Assembly (NCBI RefSeq): GCF_030687715.1
Contig: NZ_CP117445.1
Span: 2,600,501 to 2,664,500, forward strand
Reading direction: 5' to 3'
Origin: Pseudomonas sp. FP2196
GTDB taxonomy: Bacteria; Pseudomonadota; Gammaproteobacteria; Pseudomonadales; Pseudomonadaceae
Length of the DNA: 64,000 nt
Part shown: piece after piece, positions 29,196-41,671 of the stretch
How the letters are laid out: each line of letters opens with the position of its first letter
How positions within the stretch are numbered: position 1 is the first letter of the stretch
The notes under the pieces: generated by a model
The model's input: the letters and a program-made list of their open reading frames with translations, nothing else
What the model was told of the DNA's origin: nothing
The model's database searches: none
Translations under genes and position numbers: made by a program

Positions 29196-32100
29196 ACGTG
29201 AACGAACTGTTGGCGACGTTGAAGGAAAAAGACATCCAGTTGGCGGTCACTGATGACCAGTTACGGGTCAACGGCAACAAACAGGCGTTGAGCGAGCCGG
29301 CCCTGCTGGCGTCGCTGCGCGAGCACAAGCTGGCGCTGATCGAACGGATCAAGGCCGGGACCTATTCGGCGGCGAGAGCGGGGCAAGTCGAGGTGCCGGT
29401 CAATGGCATCGTCGCAGGCACCACGCGAATCACTGCGGCGATGCTGACGCTCGCCGAGCTGAGTCAGGACCGTCTCGATCAATTGGTCGACACCGTCCCC
29501 GGTGGCGCCACCAACGTGCAGGACATCTATCCGCTGACACCGTTGCAGGAAGGCATCCTCTATCACCATGTCAGCGCCACCCATGGCGATCCGTACGTCA
29601 TGCAGGCGCATTTTGCGTTCAGCGGGCGCGAGCGCTTGCAGGCGTTCGTCCAGGCCTTGCAGACCGTGATCGACCGTCACGACATTCTGCGCACAGCGGT
29701 GTTCTGGGAGGGTTTGGATACGCCGTTGCAAGTGGTTTTGAGAACCGCCGAGCTGCCGCTGGAAGAGGTGCAGTTGGAAGTGGCCGACGGTGACGTGCTG
29801 ACGCAGTTGCACAAGCGTTTCGACGCCCGGCATTTTCGCCTCGACGTCAGCCGTGCGCCGCTGTTGCGCCTGGTCCACGCGTGGGATCCGCGCGAGGAGC
29901 GCATCGTCGCCATGTTGCTGTTCCATCACATGGCGATGGACCACTCCGCGCTCGCGGTGGTCAGCGAGGAGCTGCAAGCCTGCCTGTCCGGATTCGCCGC
30001 ACGATTGGGGCCGCCCGTGCCGTTTCGCAACTACGTGGCACAAGCTCGACTGGGGATCAGTGAGCAGGAACATGAAGCTTTTTTCCGCGACATGCTCGGT
30101 GACATTGACGAGCCGACATTGCCGTTTGGTTTGCAAGGTGTTCACGGTGACGGCAGCGATATCGAGGAGCTCAGTCTGGCGCTTGATCCGCTGCTCGGTC
30201 AGCGTTTACGGGCGCAGGCGCGTTTGCTGGGGGTGAGTGTCGCGAGCCTGTTCCATCTCGGTTGGGCGCAGGTCTTGAGCGCGCTGACCGGTAAATCGAA
30301 TGTGGTGTTTGGCACCGTGCTGATGGGGCGGATGCAAGGCGCCGAAGCCACCGACCGCGCCTTGGGGATTTTCATCAACACATTGCCGTTGCGGGTTGAT
30401 GCAGGGGCGCAAGCGGCGGACGAGGCAGTGAAGGCCACCCATGCGCGCCTGACCACCCTGATGCGCCACGAGCACGCGCCGCTGGCGCTGGCCCAGCGTT
30501 GCAGCGGCGTGGTGGCGTCTTCGCCGTTGTTCAGCACGCTGCTCAATTACCGGCACAGCGCGTCGAGTGCCCATGCCAGCGCCGAGGCGCTCGCAGCCTG
30601 GGAGGGCATCAGCGTCTTGCGTTCGGAAGAACGTACCAACTACCCGCTGACCCTGAGCATCGACGATTTTGCTGACCGCTTCAGCCTGACATTGCTCGCC
30701 AGCACCGAGGTCGACCCTCACCGAATCTGCACCTACATGCTGTGCGCGGTGGAAAACCTGCTGCTGGCCCTGGAGCGCACATCAGACACCCCGTTGAATC
30801 AATTGCCGGTGTTGCCTCCGGCCGAGCGCGAGCAGGTTTTGTCGGGGTTCAACGCCACTCACGTCGAGTACGCGCCGGCGCAGCCCCTTCATCTTCGCTT
30901 TGAGGCGCAGGTGCTCGCCCGGCCCGACGCGTTGGCGGCGGTGTATCTGGGTGAGCAATTGACGTTCGCCGAGTTGAACCACAAGGCCAACGCCCTGGCC
31001 CATTATCTGATCGGGCTGGGCGTAAAACCCGACGATCGGGTGGCGATTGTCGCCCGACGCGGTTTGCAAACCCTGGCCGGATTGCTGGCGATTCTCAAGG
31101 CCGGTGCCGCTTACGTACCGGTGGACCCGGCGCACCCCGCAGAGCGCTTGAGCTTCCTGCTCAGCGACAGCGCGCCGGTGGCTGTGCTGACATCCAGTGA
31201 TCTTGCACAGCGTCTGCCCGTTCTGGACGTGCCGGTGATCGATCTTGACCCGTGCACCTGGCCGCTGGGCACCACCCATAATCCCCAGGTGCCAGGCCTG
31301 AATACCTCGCATCTTGCCTACGTGATCTACACCTCCGGCTCCACCGGTCTGCCCAAAGGGGTGATGGTCGAGCACCACACGCTGTGCAATCTGGTTGACT
31401 GGCACTGTGCAGCCTTCGATTTATGCGCCGGTCGCCACACTTCAAGTCTGGCCGGGTTCGGTTTCGATGCCATGGCATGGGAAATCTGGCCGGCGCTGTG
31501 TGCTGGCGCGACCTTGCATATCGCCCCTGCCCACGACGGCAGTGAAGACATTGATGCCTTGCTCGCCTGGTGGCGTGCGCAGCCGTTGGACGTGAGTTTT
31601 CTGCCGACGCCGGTTGCCGAGTACGCCTTCAGCCAGAACCTGGAACATCCGACCCTGCGCACACTGCTGATCGGTGGCGACCGGTTGCGGCAGTTTTCAC
31701 GCAATCAGCACTTCGACGTGATCAACAACTACGGCCCGACCGAGACCACGGTGGTGGCGACATCCGGGCGCATCGAGGCGGGCGATGGGTTGCACATCGG
31801 TAAACCGGTGAGCAATGCGACGGTGTATCTGCTCGATGAACAGCAACGGCCGGTGCCGATTGGCGTGACCGCAGAGTTGTATGTCGGCGGCAGCGGTGTT
31901 GCCCGTGGCTATCTGAATCGGCCGGACTTGAGCGCCGAACGCTTTCTGCGCGATCCGTTCAGCCGCGCACCGCAAGCGCGGATGTACCGCACCGGCGACC
32001 TGGCACGCTGGCGTGTCGACGGCAGCCTCGAATACCTGGGCCGCAACGATGATCAAGTGAAGATCCGCGGCGTGCGCATCGAGCTGGGGGAAATCGAGAA

Positions 32101-35100
32101 CCGCCTCAACCAGCTCCCCGGCATTCAGGAGGCGGTGTTGCTGGCTCGCGAGGATGAACCGGGGCAGCCACGACTGGTGGCGTATTTCACCGAACAGACG
32201 CAGGTTCAGCCATTGGCTGTGGCTGAACTGCGCGCGCAGCTATTGACGCAGTTGCCCGAGTACATGGTGCCGTCAGCCTTCGTGAAGCTTGATGCACTGC
32301 CGCTGACCGCCAACGGCAAACTCGACCGCAAGGCCTTGCCCAGACCTGAGCGCTCGGCGCTGTTCACCCGGGCATACGAGGCGCCGCAGGGTGAAGTGGA
32401 ATTCACCTTGGCGCAGATCTGGGCCGAGGTGCTGCAGGTTGAACGGGTCGGGCGTCGGGATCATTTTTTCGAGTCGGGCGGCCACTCGTTGCTGGCCATG
32501 CGCATGGTTGCGCAGGTACGCCAGCGCTTGGGAGTCGAGCTTGCGCTGGGCGAGTTGTTCGCCAATGCCGAACTGGCGGCGGTGGCGCAAGCGTTGACCC
32601 AGGCCGGGCGCTGCACGCAGCCGCCGATTCTGGCCGTGCCGCGCGAAGGGGTGCTGCCGCTGTCGTTTTCCCAGCAGCGATTCTGGTTTCTGGCGCAGAT
32701 GGAAGGTGCCAACACGGCGTACAACATCCCGATCGGTCTGCGCTTGCGCGGTCTGCTTGACGACGATGCGCTGCAACGGGCACTGGCCCGCATCGTCGCG
32801 CGCCACGAGTCCCTGCGCAGTCGTTTTGCCCCGTTCAACGGCGACGCACAGGTGCTGATCGCGCCGGTGAACAGCGGTTTGCTGTTGCGCGTCGAGGATT
32901 TGCGTCTGCACCCGCAGGCTGACGAGGCTTTGCTCGCGCTGATTCAGGGCGAAGCATCGGGGCCGTTCGATCTGGAGAGCGATCCATTGATTCGCGGACG
33001 GCTGGTGCGGTTGGCTGACGATCACCATGTGCTGTTGATTACCTTGCACCACATCATCTCGGACGGCTGGTCGATGGGTGTGCTGACTCGCGAACTGATG
33101 GCGCTGTATCAGGCGTTCAGCCATGGCGAGGAAGATCCGTTGCCGCCGCTGGCGTTGCAGTACACCGACTACGCGCTGTGGCAACGACGCTGGTTGAGCG
33201 GCGAGGTGTTGCAGCGCCAGAGTGAGTACTGGCAACGCACGCTGGCTGACGCGCCGGCTTTGTTGACGCTGCCCACCGACCGTCCGCGCCCCGCACAACA
33301 GGACTATGCCGGCAGCAGCGTCGAGTTGCGGCTGGACGAGCGCTTGAGTGCCGGGCTCAAAGCTTTGAGTCAGCGTCATGGCGTGACCTTGTACATGACG
33401 ATGATGAGTGCCTGGGCGATGGTGCTCAGTCGCTTGTCCGGGCAGGCTGATGTGGTGATTGGCTCACCGGTGGCCAACCGCACGCGAGCCGAAATCGAAG
33501 GTTTGATCGGCCTGTTCGTCAACACCCTCGCATTGCGTATCGATACCTCGGGAGCGTTGAGCGTCGAAGCATTGCTGGCGCGGGTCAAGGCACTGACGCT
33601 GCAAGCCCAGGCCCATCAGGATCTGCCGTTTGAACAAGTGGTAGAAATCACCCGGCCGGTGCGCAGTCTGGCGCACAGTCCGCTGTTCCAGACCATGCTC
33701 AACTGGCGTAACAGCGATGGCCCGGCGCTGGCCTTGGGTGAGCTGACGCTGGAGGCTGTCGCGGAGCCAAGCCACTTCGCCAAATTTGACCTGACGCTGA
33801 CCCTGGGAGACGCGCAGGGCGGTATCGGCGGCTGGCTGGAATACGCCACGGCACTGTTCGATGAAGCAACGGCGCAGCGGTTTGTCGGTTACTTCCAGCA
33901 GTTGCTGCGGGCGATGGTCAGCAATGATCAAGCGGTGCTGGAGCATGTGCCGCTGGTCGAGGACGAGGAACGCCAGCGATTGCTGGTCGACTTCAACGCC
34001 ACTGAACGGGAGTGTCCGCAAACCCTGACCGTTCACCGCGTGTTCGAACAGCACGCGGCGGCGCGGGGCGAAGCCGTCGCGGCGGTGCATGGCGCGCAAG
34101 CGTTGAGTTACACCCAGTTGAACCGCAAGGCCAACCAACTGGCCCATTACTTGATGGCTCAAGGCGTAAGTCCCGGCGACCCGGTGGCGATTCTGCTGCC
34201 ACGCTCGCTGGACCTGTTGATCGCGCAACTGGCGATCAGTAAGTGTGCGGCGGCGTACCTGCCGCTGGACATCAACGCGCCTGCCGATCGTCAGGCATTC
34301 ATGGTTCAGGACTGTCAGGCGGCGGCGTTGCTGACGGCGACCGGTGTCGTATTCGATGACCCGGTGCGCCGGATAGATCTGGATGCCCTGGCCCTCGACG
34401 GGCAACCGTCGCACAACCCGCAACTGCCGCAGTCGGCTGAGTCTTTGGCGTACATCATGTACACCTCCGGCTCAACCGGTACACCGAAGGGCGTGATGGT
34501 GCCGCATCGGGCGATCACCCGGCTGGTGATCAATAACGGCTACGCCGATTTCAATCCGCTTGATCGGGTGGCCTTCGCTTCCAACCCGGCATTCGATGCC
34601 AGCACGATGGATGTCTGGGGCGCGCTGCTCAATGGTGCTCAGGTTGCGGTGATCGACCCTGCAACCCTGCTCGACCCGCAGGCGTTCGGGCACGAGTTGC
34701 GCCGCTGCGGGGCGACCATCCTGTTTGTCACCACCGCGCTGTTCAACCAGTACGTGCAACTGATTCCCGAGGCACTCAAAGGTCTGAGAATCCTCCTGTG
34801 CGGCGGTGAACGGGGTGATCCGGCGGCGTTTCGCACCCTGCGGGCGCAGGCGCCGGACCTGCGCCTGGTGCACTGCTACGGTCCGACGGAAAGCACGACC
34901 TACGCCACGACTTTTGAAGTGCGCGCCGTTGCGAACGATGCCGACAGCGTGTCGATTGGTGGCCCGATTTCCAACACCCGGGTGTATGTGCTCGATGCCC
35001 ATCAGCAACCGGTGCCGTTCGGTGTGATCGGTGAGCTTTACATCGGCGGGCAGGGCGTAGCGTTGGGCTACTTGAATCGACCTGAACTGACTGCCGAGAA

Positions 35101-37492
35101 ATTTCTCAGCGATCCGTTCAGCGACAAGCCCGAGGCAATGATGTACCGCACCGGCGATCTGGTGCGCTGGTTGGCGCCGGGGCAACTGGAGTGCATAGGG
35201 CGCAACGACGATCAGGTAAAGATCCGTGGTTTCCGCATCGAATTGGGGGAAATCGAAAACCGCCTGCTGAGCTGTCCGGGCGTCAGGGAAGCGGTGGTGC
35301 TGGCGCGGCGTGACGGTCAGGAACCGATGCGCTTGGTGGCCTATTACACGGCGCATGATGCGAGCCTGCAAAGCGCCACCCTGCGCGCGTTGCTGCAAGC
35401 ACGCCTGCCCGAGTACATGGTGCCTGCGGCCTGGGTGCGCCTCGACACGCTGCCGCTGAACAACAATGGCAAGGTCGATCGCAAGGCGTTGCCGGTGCCG
35501 ACACCGCAAGCCTTGCTCACTCGCGTTTACGAAGCGCCGACCAATCCCGTGGAGGCGAATCTTGCCCTGCTTTGGGCAGAGGTGTTGCAGGTCGAGCGCG
35601 TCGGCCGCCACGACAACTTCTTTGAATTGGGCGGGCATTCATTGTTGGCGGTGCGCCTGGTCAGCCTGCTGCAACAGAACAACCAGACGATGACCCTGGC
35701 CGAACTGTTCCAGCATCCGACTGTGGAGTCCGCGGCAACGCTGATCAGCTCGCGCAACGGTGTGGCCGAGCCGCAAAACGGCCTGGTCGTGGTGCGTGCC
35801 AGCCGTCATGGCACACCGTTGTTCCTGGTGCATGAATTCAGCGGCCGGGACGTGTATTTCCCGGCGCTGGGCACGCACGTCGCCGGTGAGTTCCCGATCT
35901 ACGGGTTGCCGGGCATCGACCTCGGGCAACCCCAATTGCGCACGATGGAATGCCTCGCGACGCGACTGGTCGGGATTATCAGTGCGCAGCAGCCCAGTGG
36001 GCCGTATCGACTGGCCGGCTGGTCGTTCGGTGGCGTGCTGGCGTATGAAATTGCCCTGCAGTTGCTCGGCATGGACGAGTCGGTGGAATTCCTCGGTTTG
36101 ATCGATACCTATGTGCCGCGTCTGGCCGACCCGGACAAGGCACGCTGGAACGACGCCCATGTGCACAAGCGCCAATTGTTGCTGCATTGCACGGCGCATT
36201 GGGCCGGGCAGGGTGCCGAGGGGCAGCAAGCCCTGGCTCGCCTGGCGCTGCTGCAGACCGAGCTGGAACCGATGGCGTTCGCGGAGCTGTTCCAGCGTTG
36301 CCGGGAACAACAATTGTTGCGTCCGGAACTGGCGGCGATCGCTTCGACGGATGCCTGGCACTACCTCGACCGGGAAGTGGCCCACGGGCATGCGTTGGCG
36401 CACTACCGGATTGCTCCGAGTCCACTGACCCTGCATTTACTGCGCGCGCAGGAGCGCTCGGCGCAAATGTCACTGCTCAGCCCGACGCGGGGGTGGGCCG
36501 AAGAGTTGCCTGCGGGTTTGCTGCATTGCATCGACGTACCCGGGGATCACCAGAGCATGATGAAGGCGCCGCATATCGGCGCCCTGGGACGAGCGCTCAG
36601 TCAGGCACTGGACGAGGCGAAGGTTCCTGCGCCCGTCACTTATCAGCCGCTGTTGACTGTGCAGACCGGCCACCCCGGGCATGCACCGATCTTTTGTGTA
36701 CCCGGCGCGGGTGACAGCGTCACCGGGTTTATCCACCTGACCGAGGCGCTCGGGCCGGAGTGGCCGATTCACGGTCTGCAACCGCGCGGCCTCGATGGCA
36801 CCACGGTGCCGCACAGTCAGGTCGATGCCGCCGCCAGGTTTTATGTGCAAGCCATCGAGCAACTCTACCCGAAAGGTCCGGTGCACCTGATCGGCCACTC
36901 GTTCGGCGGTTGGGTGGCACACGCGATGGCCGCGCAACTGCAAGGTGCCGGGCGCAAGGTCGCCTCGTTGACCCTGATCGACAGCGAAGCGCCTGGCGGT
37001 GATGGTGTGGTGGGCAAGCCGTACACGACCACTGCTGCGTTACAGCGCTTGATCGAGGCGTTGCAGCTGTCTTGCGGTAAATCGCTGGGTATCGATGCGC
37101 AGGCGTTTGCCGAGGCCGACGACGTTTTGCAGATGCGCCTGTTGCATCAAGGCATGGTGCGTGCCGGCGTGCTGTCCGCTCGCTCATCCGAACAGGCGAT
37201 GCACGGCCCGGTGCGCACCTTTGCCACTGCGCTGCGCACGGTTTACCAGCCACGCCAGGCTTACACCGGCCCGGTGCGGCTGGCGCTGGTCGACGACCCG
37301 ACGCTGGACGCGGCGGGCAATCAGCGCGAGCAAGCGGCGATGGTCGAAGGCTGGCAGCGCCAAGTGACGGATCTGGCGGTTTGGTACGGGCCGGGTAACC
37401 ACTTCACGATTCTCAAGGCGCCCAACGTCTTCAGTCTTGCGGCGTGGTGGCATGACGGCTTGTCGGTGCCGGTTAACGAAGTGCTGTCCTGA
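29192..37492 (+). CDS. Lipopeptide NRPS 3: C-A(Leu)-T-C-A(Ile)-T-TE-TE
   Basis: A 2766-residue termination synthetase. Residues 1-57 are a TubC-type docking domain (ELLATLKEKDIQLAV), which supports the GTG start overlapping the NRPS 2 stop by 4 nt. C7 has HHVSATHGD and HHMAMDH (dual E/C); A7 reads DAWFLGNVV (Leu); T7 Ser is 1099 in FFESGGHS. C8 has HHIISDG and no E/C motif, as in an LCL domain. A8 reads DAMFLGCTY, an Ile-like code. T8 Ser is 2150. Two thioesterases follow with nucleophiles Ser2278 (GWSFG) and Ser2570 (GHSFG), the tandem arrangement usual in Pseudomonas lipopeptides. Confidence 0.94.
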
Positions 37493-37512
37493 ATGTTGTT
37501 TATCTACCAGAG

Positions 37513-37529
37513 CCCGGCCACTGGCCGGG
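37513..37529 (+). terminator. Short hairpin between NRPS 3 and macA
   Basis: CCCGGCC and GGCCGGG form a perfect 7-bp stem with a three-base loop in the 66-bp gap before macA. No T-run follows, so it more likely tunes or partly attenuates readthrough into macAB than stops it. Confidence 0.4.
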
Positions 37530-37558
37530 TGCAATCCTGAACGGACTTGTGGTCATTT

Positions 37559-38707
37559 ATGGAAAAGTCGAAGTTGCGCAAAGTCGGTATGGGATTGGCG
37601 TTGGCGGCGGTGGCCGGGTTGGTGTTCTATGCAGTAAAGGCGCCCGCCGAGGCGCCGCAGTACCTGACTGCCACGGTTGAACGCAGTGATATCGAAAACG
37701 CGGTGCTGGCCACCGGGTTGCTCGAAGGGATCAAGCAAGTGGACGTCGGTGCGCAAGTGTCCGGCCAGTTGAAGTCGCTCAAGGTCAAGGTGGGCGACAA
37801 GGTAAAAAAGGGCCAGTGGCTGGCGGAAATCGATCCGCTGGTGTTGCAGAACACCCTGCGCCAGGCCCAGGTCGATGAGGAAAACCTGCAAGCGCAAAAA
37901 CGCGCCACGCAGGCCCAACTCCGGCAGACCAAGGCGATTTACGAACGCTACAAAAACCTTCAGGACGATGCCTCGATCTCACGTCAGGATTTTGAAACCG
38001 CGCAGTCGGACTACGAAGTGCAGCAGGCCAATCTGTTGTCGCTGGACGCGCAAATCAAGAGTGCGCACATCCAGATCGACACCGCCAAGGTCAACCTGGC
38101 TTACACACGAATCGTCGCGCCAATCGATGGCGACGTGGTCGGCATCGTTACTCAAGAAGGCCAGACCGTTATCGCTAACCAGTTGGCGCCGATCCTGCTG
38201 AAGTTGGCCGATCTGGACACCATGACCGTCAAGGCGCAGGTTTCCGAGGCCGACGTGATTCATATCATGCCGGGGCAGGAGGTGTATTTCACCATTCTCG
38301 GCGAGGACAAACGCTATTACGGCAAGCTGCGCGGCACTGAACCGGCACCGCAGAACTTTCTCGAAACGCCGCCCGCCGGCACGCCAAAACAGAACACCGC
38401 GGTGTTCTATAACGCGCTGTTCGAAGTGCCCAACCCGGATCATCGCTTGCGCATCTCGATGACCGCGCAGGTGAGGGTGGTGCTGGATACCGCCAAATCC
38501 GTGCTGACCATTCCGGTGGCGGCGCTGGGGCCGCGCAACAGCGACGGCAGTTTTCCGGTGCGCGTGCTGGACGCCAAGGGCCAGGCACAGGCGCGCAATG
38601 TGCAAACCGGAATCAACAACAACGTCAAGGTGCAGGTCAATGACGGCCTGGTCGAAGGCGACCGCGTGGTAATCGGTGATCCGGTAACGACCGTGGCGGG
38701 GTCCTGA
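37559..38707 (+). CDS. macA: MacA, periplasmic adaptor of the lipopeptide exporter
   Basis: A membrane fusion protein of 382 residues. It has one N-terminal transmembrane anchor (about 9-26), the lipoyl/barrel-sandwich block (VDVGAQVSGQLKSLKVKVGD), a coiled-coil hairpin rich in Gln/Ala/Lys (about 95-170) and the second lipoyl half (RIVAPIDGDVVGIVTQEG). MacA links the inner-membrane ABC protein MacB to an outer-membrane TolC-like channel. I use the ATG at 37559; a TTG at 37547 is also in frame. The stop overlaps the macB start (ATGATG). In related pseudomonads this pair exports the lipopeptide. Confidence 0.93.
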   Translation: MEKSKLRKVGMGLALAAVAGLVFYAVKAPAEAPQYLTATVERSDIENAVLATGLLEGIKQVDVGAQVSGQLKSLKVKVGDKVKKGQWLAEIDPLVLQNTLRQAQVDEENLQAQKRATQAQLRQTKAIYERYKNLQDDASISRQDFETAQSDYEVQQANLLSLDAQIKSAHIQIDTAKVNLAYTRIVAPIDGDVVGIVTQEGQTVIANQLAPILLKLADLDTMTVKAQVSEADVIHIMPGQEVYFTILGEDKRYYGKLRGTEPAPQNFLETPPAGTPKQNTAVFYNALFEVPNPDHRLRISMTAQVRVVLDTAKSVLTIPVAALGPRNSDGSFPVRVLDAKGQAQARNVQTGINNNVKVQVNDGLVEGDRVVIGDPVTTVAGS

Positions 38708-40668
38708 TGATGAGCGAACCCCTGCTGCAACTGAACGGCATCACCCGCAGCTTCACCGCCGGTGACCGTGAATTCCTCGCACTGAAGGACATCAACCTGA
38801 CGATCCATGCCGGAGAAATGGTCGCAATCATTGGCGCCTCCGGCTCCGGTAAATCGACGTTGATGAACATCCTTGGCTGCCTCGATTACGCCACCGCCGG
38901 CAGCTACAGGATCAACGGCCAGGAAACCCGTGACCTCGATAACGAGGCCTTGGCGGCATTGCGTCGCGACTACTTCGGCTTCATCTTCCAGCGCTATCAC
39001 CTGCTGCCGCACCTGAGTGCCATGCATAACGTCGAGATGCCCGCGATCTACGCGGGCGTCCCTGAGCCGCAACGCCATGCGCGCGCGCGGGAATTGTTGG
39101 CGCGACTGGGTCTGCAAGGGCACCTGAGCCATCGACCGAGTCAGCTGTCCGGCGGGCAGCAGCAGCGGGTGAGTATCGCTCGGGCGTTGATGAACGGCGG
39201 TGATGTGATCCTTGCCGATGAGCCAACGGGGGCTCTCGATACCACCAGCGGCAAAGAGGTCATGCGCATTCTGCTGGAATTGCATGCTGCCGGGCATACG
39301 GTGATCCTGGTGACCCACGACCCGAAAGTCGCGGCCAACGCCGAACGCATCATCGAGGTCAGTGACGGTGAGATCCTCAGCGACCGACGCAACGAGCGCG
39401 ACACGACGCCGTTGTCAGGCGACGAAGCGGTGCCAGCCAAATCCTCCGCCGCACGACGCCTGGTGGCCAGCCTCGGTTTGTTCAAGGAAGCCTTCAGCAT
39501 GGCCTGGGTCGCGCTGATTTCGCACCGCATGCGCACCTTGCTGACCATGCTAGGCATCGTTATCGGCATTACGTCGGTGGTGTCGATCTCGGCAATCGGC
39601 GAGGGTGCCAAACGTTACGTGTTGAAGGACATTCAGGCGATCGGCAGTAACACCATCGATATCTATTCCGGCACCAGTTTTGGCGACAGCCGTTCGACGG
39701 CCATCGAAACCCTGGTGCCCGCTGACGTTGCCGCCCTCAATCAGCTGTATTACGTCGACAGCGCCACGCCGGTGGTCGGCCGAAACCTGCTGCTGCGTTA
39801 TCGCAATATCGATCTGGATGCGCAGGTCAATGGTGTCGGCGACCTGTACTTCCAGGTACGCGGAATCAAGATGGAGGCCGGCATCCCGTTCAGCGAAAGT
39901 GATGCCCGGCGCCAGGCGCAGGTGGTGGTGATCGATCACAAAACCCGGGTTCGGCTGTTCGGCGAACAGGTCGACCCGTTGGGGCAAGTGATTCTGATCG
40001 GCAACTTGCCTTGTACGGTGATCGGTGTGGCCGCCGAGAACAAAAACCTGTTCGCTGCGAGCAAGTCGCTCAACGTCTGGGTGCCGTACGAAACGGCTGC
40101 CGGGCGCCTGTTGGGCCAGCGCTACCTGGACAGCATCAGCGTGCGGCTCAAGGATGGGCAACCCAGCAACGTGGTGGATGAACACGTCAACAAACTGATG
40201 CTGCAACGCCACGGCACCAAGGATTTCTTCACCAATAACCTCGACAGCATCATGCAGACCGTGCAGAAAACCAGTCGCTCGCTGGCATTGCTGCTGTCGT
40301 TGATTGCGGTGATTTCGCTCGTGGTCGGCGGTATCGGGGTCATGAACATCATGCTGGTGTCAGTGACCGAACGAACCCGCGAAATCGGGATTCGCATGGC
40401 GGTCGGCGCCCGGCAATCGGATATTCGTCAGCAGTTTCTGGTGGAGGCGGTGATGGTCTGCCTGTTGGGCGGGGCGATCGGGATTTCGCTGTCCTACGCC
40501 ATCGGCCACTTGTTTTCAGTGTTTATCAAAGAATGGGAGATGGTGTTCTCGCTGGCTTCGGTACTGACCGCGGTGGTGTGCTCGACGCTGATCGGCATCG
40601 TGTTTGGATTCGTGCCGGCGCGTAATGCTTCGCGGCTGGATCCGATCGAGGCGTTGGCCCGCGACTGA
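38707..40668 (+). CDS. macB: MacB, ABC transporter of the lipopeptide exporter
   Basis: A 653-residue fusion of an ABC ATPase and a four-helix permease. Walker A is GASGSGKST (43-51), the signature is LSGGQQQR and Walker B VILADEPT. After a linker, transmembrane helix 1 (about residues 277-300) precedes a large periplasmic domain, and three C-terminal helices follow, with the FtsX/MacB-type block ERTREIGIRMAVGARQSDI. It is a mechanotransmission-type pump working with MacA and an outer membrane channel. Coupled to macA and ending 121 nt before the converging LuxR gene. Confidence 0.94.
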   Translation: MMSEPLLQLNGITRSFTAGDREFLALKDINLTIHAGEMVAIIGASGSGKSTLMNILGCLDYATAGSYRINGQETRDLDNEALAALRRDYFGFIFQRYHLLPHLSAMHNVEMPAIYAGVPEPQRHARARELLARLGLQGHLSHRPSQLSGGQQQRVSIARALMNGGDVILADEPTGALDTTSGKEVMRILLELHAAGHTVILVTHDPKVAANAERIIEVSDGEILSDRRNERDTTPLSGDEAVPAKSSAARRLVASLGLFKEAFSMAWVALISHRMRTLLTMLGIVIGITSVVSISAIGEGAKRYVLKDIQAIGSNTIDIYSGTSFGDSRSTAIETLVPADVAALNQLYYVDSATPVVGRNLLLRYRNIDLDAQVNGVGDLYFQVRGIKMEAGIPFSESDARRQAQVVVIDHKTRVRLFGEQVDPLGQVILIGNLPCTVIGVAAENKNLFAASKSLNVWVPYETAAGRLLGQRYLDSISVRLKDGQPSNVVDEHVNKLMLQRHGTKDFFTNNLDSIMQTVQKTSRSLALLLSLIAVISLVVGGIGVMNIMLVSVTERTREIGIRMAVGARQSDIRQQFLVEAVMVCLLGGAIGISLSYAIGHLFSVFIKEWEMVFSLASVLTAVVCSTLIGIVFGFVPARNASRLDPIEALARD

Positions 40669-40686
40669 TGGTACTCAGCGATCCCC

Positions 40687-40771
40687 TGCAGGAGTTGCCG
40701 AAGGCTGCGATCTTTTGACTTTGGCTTGTAAAAACAAGATCAAAAGATCGCAGCCTGCGGCAGCTCCTACA
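40687..40771. repeat. REP-like palindrome between macB and the downstream luxR
   Basis: Arms 40687-40717 and 40741-40771 are inverted copies with about three mismatches over 31 bases. The sequence family is the same as at 15961-16057. Sitting between convergent genes, it may act as a bidirectional terminator. Confidence 0.87.
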
Positions 40772-40789
40772 GGGAGGATTGAGGTGTGG

Positions 40790-41539
40790 TCAGGCTGCGC
40801 TGGAGGCCGCAGCTTCCTGCGGCGAATACATCCAGCGCATCAACGAATGCCGCCCGCTGATCCCCAACTTGATCGCCGCACGCTTGAGATAGCTCTCTAC
40901 CGTGTTGACCTTCAACTGCAACTGCTCGGCCAGCTCCGGCGCAGTACGTCCTGCAAGCAGGCCGATGCACACTTCGGTTTCACGATTGGACAGACTCAAC
41001 CCCAATTGCTGCAAGCGTTCAGTGAAGCGCGCCCGCAGGGTTTCCAGTCCTGTGCCCTCGGCAGCTTCGCCCGGGTTTTCTGCGCCGGGGTTGGCTGGCT
41101 GGAGTGCATCGATGTGCTTTTCCACCATCGGCAACAGAACCGGGGAGATGTCCTGCAACAGGCTGCGTTCCTGCGCGGAGAAGCGTTGCGACTGGCCGTT
41201 GCGGTACACCGAAATCACGTAGCGGTAACCGTCCTTGCGCCGGGTCAGGTGCAGTTGCGAAGCCTCGGCGGCAGTCGATGATTGCGGATCAGGCAAGTCG
41301 TCGACCGCCGCGACACTGTGGTTGGAAAATACCGTTTCGGCCAGCAGCGCCGGCTCTTTCATTGGTTCCGGTTCACTGCGGGTCGCGGTGCGGCCCACCG
41401 GTTCAACACGCATCTGGCGGATGTGCGTGGCATCGACTGCCAGTTGAGTGAGGATCAGGTCATGCAGCATGCGCGGGAAATGACGGCTGCCGGTACTGGC
41501 GATGACTTTGCCGATGTGAGGGAACAGGTATGAATTCAT
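40790..41539 (-). CDS. LuxR-family transcriptional regulator of lipopeptide synthesis (downstream copy)
   Basis: A 249-residue protein with a C-terminal LuxR helix-turn-helix (LSNRETEVCIGLLAGRTAPELAEQLQLKVNTVESYLKRA, about 185-225). It is a clear paralogue of the regulator at 8248-9042: both open with a short helix containing IASTG and share a C-terminal SGRHxLxxWM. No autoinducer or phosphoacceptor domain is seen. In related clusters the downstream LuxR protein is also required for production. GGATGATGTAA upstream of the ATG provides a ribosome site. Confidence 0.88.
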   Translation of the reverse strand: MNSYLFPHIGKVIASTGSRHFPRMLHDLILTQLAVDATHIRQMRVEPVGRTATRSEPEPMKEPALLAETVFSNHSVAAVDDLPDPQSSTAAEASQLHLTRRKDGYRYVISVYRNGQSQRFSAQERSLLQDISPVLLPMVEKHIDALQPANPGAENPGEAAEGTGLETLRARFTERLQQLGLSLSNRETEVCIGLLAGRTAPELAEQLQLKVNTVESYLKRAAIKLGISGRHSLMRWMYSPQEAAASSAA

Positions 41540-41671
41540 TTACATCATCCATGAGTTTGCGGGGGCTAACACTGCTGTGGCTTTGTCGACGATGTCCTTG
41601 AGCGACGAAAATTGCAGAAATTGGTTCTTATCCTAGTACAACGTTTGAGCGACGGTTTAATGAAGGCGTTA

